Shown here piece by piece: positions 58,514-64,000 of a stretch of DNA of 64,000 nt; within the stretch, counting starts at the first letter, position 1; each line of letters begins with the position of its first letter. The notes below the pieces were generated by a model. The model did no database searches. It saw only the letters and a list, made by a program, of their open reading frames with translations, and was not told where the DNA came from. Source of the DNA: Hirsutella rhossiliensis (taxonomy: Eukaryota; Ascomycota; Sordariomycetes; Hypocreales; Ophiocordycipitaceae); NCBI RefSeq assembly GCF_020360975.1, contig NW_025408675.1, positions 2,542,001 through 2,606,000 on the forward strand, given 5' to 3'. Both the position numbers and the translations under genes were made by a program.

Positions 58514-59581
58514 TTAGTATACTAAGCGGTATATCCTTAGTCCGGGGTATAAAGTATAGCTCGGTCGGACTTACTAAGATCGCTAGAATACTATTCGATA
58601 GCGGTTCCGCGGAGTAAGCTAGGGATTAGTATTACTAGTTCGTTAGCGTATTCCGGTCCGCGAATAGCTACTTATTTTAAGGAATCGATAAATTAATCGA
58701 CGCTTTTATATATAATCGTTTTCTTAGTTTCTTTAAGGACGTCGAACGTTATATTAAAGGGGCTAGCGGGGTTAAACTTCCCTATATCTTTTAGTCTAAT
58801 ATATACTATAGGTGCTTAAGGAGGGTTTATAGTAGTATTATCCTTAGTTTCTCTTACTATAGCTTTTACTAATAGTCTTATAAGAGCTTCTTCTATAATT
58901 AAACTTACTAGCTAGTTCGCCGGGGTTATTATCGCGAACGTACTACTAAGGGTAGTATTATTTAGAGGTTCTTCTTTATTTTATTTATCGTAGTTTAGCG
59001 AACTTCTTAGCGAACTTCTAGGGCTTTATCCTTCCGATAAAGGTAGTTAGGGCGGGGCAGGGGAAGCTATACTATACTAATTTCTATACGGCTCCGTTAC
59101 TTATAGCTAATATTGCCTTATTGCTAAAACGTATTCTAGGTTATTAATTCGTTCCTATAGGTTTTAACGATCGGCTAGGTAGGCTAGTAAGTCGTATCGT
59201 AGAAGTTCCGCTTTTAATTCTTCTAGGCGTCGTTCCTACCGCTAAGGTAGGCGATCTAGCTATCTTCTATTTCTATAGGTACTTAACGGGAAATATCCCG
59301 GAAATAGGTATCTTTCTAACCGCTAATAAAAGCTCTATAATACTTAAGCTTTAATACGTTAAAGTTCTACTTTTATCTAAAGTTCCCTAAGTATTTCTTT
59401 TATAAAAAGAGATTAAGAAGCTAGTATTCGTTAGTACGCGAGTAAGAGCTTTCTTCCTAAGAAGATATTAGGGTTTATAGGTTAAGGTTAACTTATTCCT
59501 TTCCTTATTTTCTATCTTCTATTTTACTAAATATAGACTTTAAGAGAATAGATATTTAAGGGAATAGGAATTACTACTATT
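58514..59581 (-). pseudogene. Gypsy gag, 5' part
   Basis: The minus-strand frame includes RRLEELKAELLRYDLLAYLA (coiled-coil-like), PIVYIRLKDIGKFNPASPFN and YANELVILIPSLLRGTAIE. It continues across the Copia insertion into 52,611 downward. It is interrupted by TAA/TAG at expected Trp/Gln codons. The sequence next to the right LTR (AATAGTAGTAATTCC on the minus strand) is a candidate primer-binding site. Confidence 0.7.
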
Positions 59582-60286
59582 TATTATATACTAGTCCCTT
59601 AGTATAGGGCTAGTATATTAACCTTACCGTCTACCTAGATCTAGTATAGGTTTACTAAGTAATTAAATAGACTAGCTACTATATATAATTAAACGTATTA
59701 TATAAACTAGCTACTATATATTATTACGCGTATTAAATATAGACTAGCTACTAGTCTTATAAGTTAAAGTAAGAGTAGTAATAACTATCTATATTCTTCT
59801 CTACCCGCCTAAGATCTAGCGGGTTCTTTATCTTCTATATATACTATAGCGAGCGTAAGACCTTACTTAGGGTTTTAACCGAGTAATATCTTAACCTTAT
59901 AATTATATAACGGTAGTACGGCGTATTAGCGGTATTCCTAGTATTTTCCTTAGGTAGGTATAGGTATTTCTCTATAATTTCCCTACTATATTCTTATAGT
60001 AACTTCTTAGGGAAATATTAGTATAATCCCTAAGGAGCTATTATTACTTAGGAAATCGTGGTATATTCCCTATATAATATATCCTTAAGAGAAATCTCCG
60101 TAAAACGTTTATATAATCTGCTCGGTTATTATTTCTAGGATTTCTAGGTAATTTCCTAGAGTTTACCTAGTAGCTTTTAAGTTCCTTCTTCCGCGGGGAG
60201 CCTTAGGGAGTTAAGGGTAACTTCCTTAAGAAAGGCCGATATCGTTATAGGTACCTAGATTATTAACCGTAGGGTATCCCGTAATA
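59582..60286 (-). repeat. Gypsy LTR (5' LTR in element orientation)
   Basis: 705 bp, partner of 44,544-45,249. The TATAG duplication follows at 60,287-60,291. Confidence 0.88.
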
Positions 60287-60291
60287 TATAG

Positions 60292-60490
60292 GCTATACTT
60301 CTTAGTAATATACCTTACTATTTACTAAGGCTAAGGTAAGTACTATACTAATAAAGATAGGTCTTAATATAGAGAATAAGGAAAGAGTAAAGGATAGGGT
60401 AGTTCTAGTATTTCTAGAAGTATTTAGTATAGTAAAGGGGGCGCTTTAGTTAGTTCTTACTACGCTAGTAAAGAAAAGGGGTAGTTAAAA
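60292..60490 (+). pseudogene. RIP-degraded ORF of unknown origin, 3' part
   Basis: Continues the plus-strand frame broken at 44,543. After TATAG it reads through FTKAKVSTILIKIGLNIENK and ERVKDRVVLVFLEVFSIVKG and stops near KKRGS. The in-frame join across the target duplication supports a single ORF split by the Gypsy insertion. Confidence 0.45.
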
Positions 60491-60688
60491 GTAATAGATA
60501 GGTCTTATCTTTCTTTTATTTAGTTATAACTATCTTTCTCTCCTTTATTATTAAGGTCTTAATAGAGTTATAGTTTAGTTTTATTTTCCTTAATAATATT
60601 TAATAGGTAGTATAAATAGTTTTCCTTTATTCTCTTATTTTACTATTTTATATATAGTTATAAGACGTTTAAGTATACTAATATTATA

Positions 60689-61053
60689 TACTTTATATAC
60701 GTTAATTAACGCTATCGCTTATATTTAATAGGCGGCTATATCTTTTTTATAATAGTTATAAGCTTAGGTAGAGGGGTTACCTTTCTAGGAACTTCCTAGT
60801 AACTATATATATACTTCTTTTAGCTAGCCTAGCGTATATTACCTAAAGGCCTATAGTTTAAGTCCCGCTAGCGTAATTAAGCGCGGTTTTAGTATAGGGC
60901 CTACCTATATAAAATTCCCTTTATAGTCTAAGATATCTAAGTATCTTAGGACGAATTAACCTAGTATCCCTAAAGGGGTATATCGCGTACTTTATATACG
61001 TTAATTAACGCTATCGCTTATATTTAATAAGCAGCTATATCTTTTTTATAATA
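60689..61053. repeat. Pair of 66-bp direct repeats, 299 bp apart
   Basis: Segments 60,689-60,754 and 60,988-61,053 are the same apart from two G/A differences. They may be parts of a terminal repeat of the adjacent chromovirus or a local duplication. I could not delimit an LTR here. Confidence 0.65.
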
Positions 61054-61099
61054 ACTAATATATTAATAAGTTAATAGCGATTTAGTAGGGATTTATTAC

Positions 61100-64000
61100 C
61101 GATTTAATAGCGTCTCTTTATACTAGTAAGCTTCCTTACCTTACTTAGTCTTATACTTTTTTTTCTTAGTTAAGCGAGTAGTATATTCCTTAATAAGGTC
61201 TTAGCTATTTACTATATTTTTAATATTAACTTATTAGTTATACTTAGCTAGCTATCCTTACTATTTAATAAGGAAAAGTATATTACCCTTAGATCTCTTT
61301 TAGTTCTTAATCTCTTAGACTTTTTATTTACCTTTATTATCCTTTAAGTTTAGTATTAATAGGCTTTTACTATCTTTATAAGTACTTTTATACTCCTTTT
61401 ATAGCTCTAAGAGACTAATATAGAAAATATTATAAAGGTATAAGTACTTCTTAAGGAGTATAAGATAATATACTTATTTTTTAATAGCTTATAGGACCTA
61501 AAATAGTCGAATATACTTAGGTAAGAGTTTTCTTTTTTTATTCTTAAAGTATAAGTTCTTTATTAATAATACTATAAGGTCTCTTACTTTTAATATAAGT
61601 AGTTAATACCTTAAATTATAGTATTTTACTTATAATTTAATAGCTTTTCCTTAGTATTCCTTAAGCCTTTTTTATAGCTCTTATAGCCTAGTAACTCTTA
61701 CTCTTACTTAAAGTAACCCCCTTTAAATAATATCGTCCTTAATATTAATATAGAATTTTAGTTAGTAACTTATTAATACTTTATTAAGTAATAACTTAGT
61801 TATTATATTCTTTATATTATTATATATAAATTAAGTAATATATAAGAGTAACGCTTAGTTAGTTTATTTTAAGTTAGTAAAGTATCTTAAGTAGTACTAT
61901 ATAGCTTAGTTTATTTATTCTATTTACTTATTAGTTTATAGGTAAAATACTATTAATAGCCTACGTTTTACTTATAAGATAAAATAAAGATTTAACTAAA
62001 ACTTACTTATAAATAAGGACCCTTTATTTAAGATAATACCTTTTAAAGGTCTATATATTAATTTAACTTAGTAATAGAATAATTCTACTAGCTTTAAAAC
62101 TATTATTATCTTAGAAATAAGAAAGAAAAGGTAATACTTAGTATATTAGTCTACGATTACTAAGATTATATTAACGTCTTATTTACTATACTATACTTTA
62201 AGTAGACCTATAATAAAGTCTATTAATAATTCTTCCTATAGTTAGATAAGATATAATAATAATTATATAATACTATAAGAGTAATACTTCTTAGATACTA
62301 TACCTTAATATACTAAGTATAATTAGATATATTTATTTATATCTCTTATTATTTTATCTTAGTAAAAGTTCCTTATTAGTAGTTTACTAGTATATTAAGA
62401 GCTAAAGTATCTTATTAATAGATCGTTATAAAAGAGCTATATTAGCTCTTACTATAAGGCTACCTTTAAAGGTACTATAATATAACCTTTTTATAGTAAT
62501 AGTTTATTTAAGTATATTAATTAAAAACCCTTCCCTTTTAAAAAGTCTTTAGTTTCCTTTAGCTTACTTATTACTATATTAACTAACTAAGTATATTTTA
62601 GTAACTCTAGTAGCGGTTCTAGAACTTCTACTATATAAACCTTTATATAGTAGGCCGCTTTTTTAGCGGTCTTCTTTAAAAGTAACTACTTATAACTAGC
62701 TCTCTCTTTAGCTTAATTAGCTAATTATTTAGGTTTTACGCCTAAAATATTATAGTTTTACTATAAATAAGCTTATATATTTTCCTTATATAAAGGCACT
62801 TTATTATACTTATATTAACTTAAGGTTAAGTATTTCTTTACCTATAAAAACGCTTTATTATTTCTCTATATAAATATAGTATTAATAGTAGCTAGCTTTA
62901 CTTATAGCTTTAGTAATAGTTTTATAGATAAAGGCTTCTTACCTTTATATCTAAGCATTCTTAATAATACGTTTACTAGGTTTAATTTACTTATATAATA
63001 CTTAATCGTAAAGTTAAATAATACTAAATATATATACTATCTTACTTACCTTCTATTTAAAGAAGTTTAATATATAAACGTTTAAAGGTTATAGTAGTTT
63101 AATAATACCTTTACTTTATATACTACCCTATTAACCTAATATTACTAGTATTTAAATAACTTTATAATAGTAAATAATTCTTAGTTTAAAATACTATAAT
63201 TAAGTTTAGCTTTAATAAACTTCCTTAACTAAAATATAATTAAATAGTAACGCCCTTTATTATTAAGTTAAAAGATAATCCTTATTATTATAAATTATAA
63301 TATATTTATTTCGATATAAATATATCTTTTTAAATTATAATATCGAAAGAGTAAAGCTCTTTAAAAAGTATCTTTAAAAGCTTAAAACGCTACCCTTTTA
63401 ATAAGGTTTAGCTTTATACTTCCTAGCTTTTTTTTTTACTCCCCTTTAATAATATAGTTAAGGGCGCTATAACTCTTAAGTACCTATATATAAATTATTA
63501 GTAAAAATTATAGAACCTAAGGAAAACCTAAATATTATAAAAGGTTATAAGTTTAAACTATTAAGCTATTACCTTTACTTATTAAGGGTTTATTAATACC
63601 TTATTAATAGATAAAATAAACCTAAGGAACTTAACTAACTATTAATAAAAGATATACTTTAATAGTTTTATATAAAGCTTTATAGCCCTTAGCTTTTTTT
63701 TTTTACTTATCTTAAGTATTAAATATATTCTTTTCTTATCTTAAAGTATATAAAGATATTATTAAGGTAAACTATATAGATTATATTTATAAGCCCTTTA
63801 AGCGCTTAATAGATATAGCTTTAAAATATAGCTAGTATATTAGTAAGTTTAAAAGGTATTACTAGGTATTTAAAATATTTATAATACGTTTAAGAAGCAG
63901 TCTTTTATTTACCTCTTTCTTAAACTTAAATATATTAATATATATTCTATATATTAGTCCTAGAAAAATACTTAGCTCTTTAAGAGCGGTTAATAATCTA
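61100..64000 (-). mobile_element. Second Gypsy chromovirus, RIP-mutated, partial (5' part beyond window)
   Basis: On the minus strand from the right edge: RT with LKGLINIIYIVYLNNIFIYF, where the YxDD aspartates are both Asn (63,758-63,763). Next come RNase H-like and spacer sequence, then integrase at about 62.3-61.8 kb with TKYYLFF, KGIILNKGSLFISKF and VKRRLLIVFYL. A chromodomain-like end (KGNILFLIK and LIKEYTTRLTKKKK) lies near 61.15-61.3 kb. The sequence differs from the first Gypsy element. Stops are TAA/TAG. The 3' LTR is not delimited. Confidence 0.75.

Larger units (their letters stand above)
44544..60286 (-). mobile_element. Ty3/Gypsy chromovirus, RIP-mutated, with nested Copia
   Basis: Bounded by direct LTRs (44,544-45,249 and 59,582-60,286) whose ends are TATTA...TAATA, as expected from TGTTA...TAACA after RIP. 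Target duplication is TATAG. Without the Copia insert the element is about 9.85 kb, long for a fungal chromovirus. Reading on the minus strand from right to left: gag (59.5-58.5 and 52.6-52.1 kb), aspartic protease, reverse transcriptase, RNase H, integrase and chromodomain (ending 47,735), then an extra ORF (about 47.6-45.6 kb). All frames carry many TAG/TAA codons, so no protein can be made. Confidence 0.9.

Noticed and set aside
41480..64000. CRISPR array or prokaryotic island as explanation for the AT-rich repeats
   Set aside because: Repeats are LTRs with target duplications and RIP-type mutations in a fungal setting; there are no spacer arrays.

Overview
This window looks like nuclear DNA of a filamentous ascomycete. 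The evidence is short introns (43-153 bp) with GT/AG ends and CTNAC-type branch points, pyrimidine-rich promoters, fungal-specific families (Git3-type receptor, 2EXR, deuterolysin), and an AT-rich retrotransposon block mutated in the manner of repeat-induced point mutation (RIP). Sordariomycetes, perhaps Hypocreales, is my inference; the sequence itself does not name a species.

Positions 1-35,800 are the gene-bearing, GC-balanced part. In order: an exopolyphosphatase (minus, running off the left edge), a class I glutamine amidotransferase-like protein (plus), a Git3-type glucose-receptor-like GPCR (minus, with a GC-AG intron), an eleven-exon SNF2/RING helicase (plus), a Cys-rich single-pass membrane protein (plus), a secreted amidase (minus), a tiny GPI-type Ser/Thr-rich protein (plus), a 2EXR protein (minus), a deuterolysin (M35) protease (minus), a secreted protein-arginine deiminase (plus) and a secreted FAD-linked oxidase (plus). 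Long gaps (6.3-10.2, 19.0-21.7, 24.4-28.1, 29.3-31.3 kb) hold no gene I can support. The last three genes all encode secreted enzymes and lie next to the transposon block.

Positions 35,800-42,200 are a transition zone: weak coding-like fragments, a gene fragment broken by TGG-to-TGA, a RIP-mutated Helitron fragment, an intact-looking two-exon gene of unknown function, and a 396-bp MITE-like element.

Positions 42,200-64,000 are almost free of CA and TG dinucleotides and contain stacked retroelements. A Ty1/Copia element (52,617-58,508; 568-bp LTRs; target duplication ATAGT) sits inside a Ty3/Gypsy chromovirus on the minus strand (44,544-60,286; about 706-bp LTRs; target duplication TATAG). 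The Gypsy element in turn splits an older degraded plus-strand ORF. A second minus-strand chromovirus begins near 61.1 kb and runs off the right edge. The first chromovirus carries a long additional reading frame between its chromodomain and its 3' LTR, where an env-like gene would sit. I do not recognise that frame; it is the most unusual item in the window.
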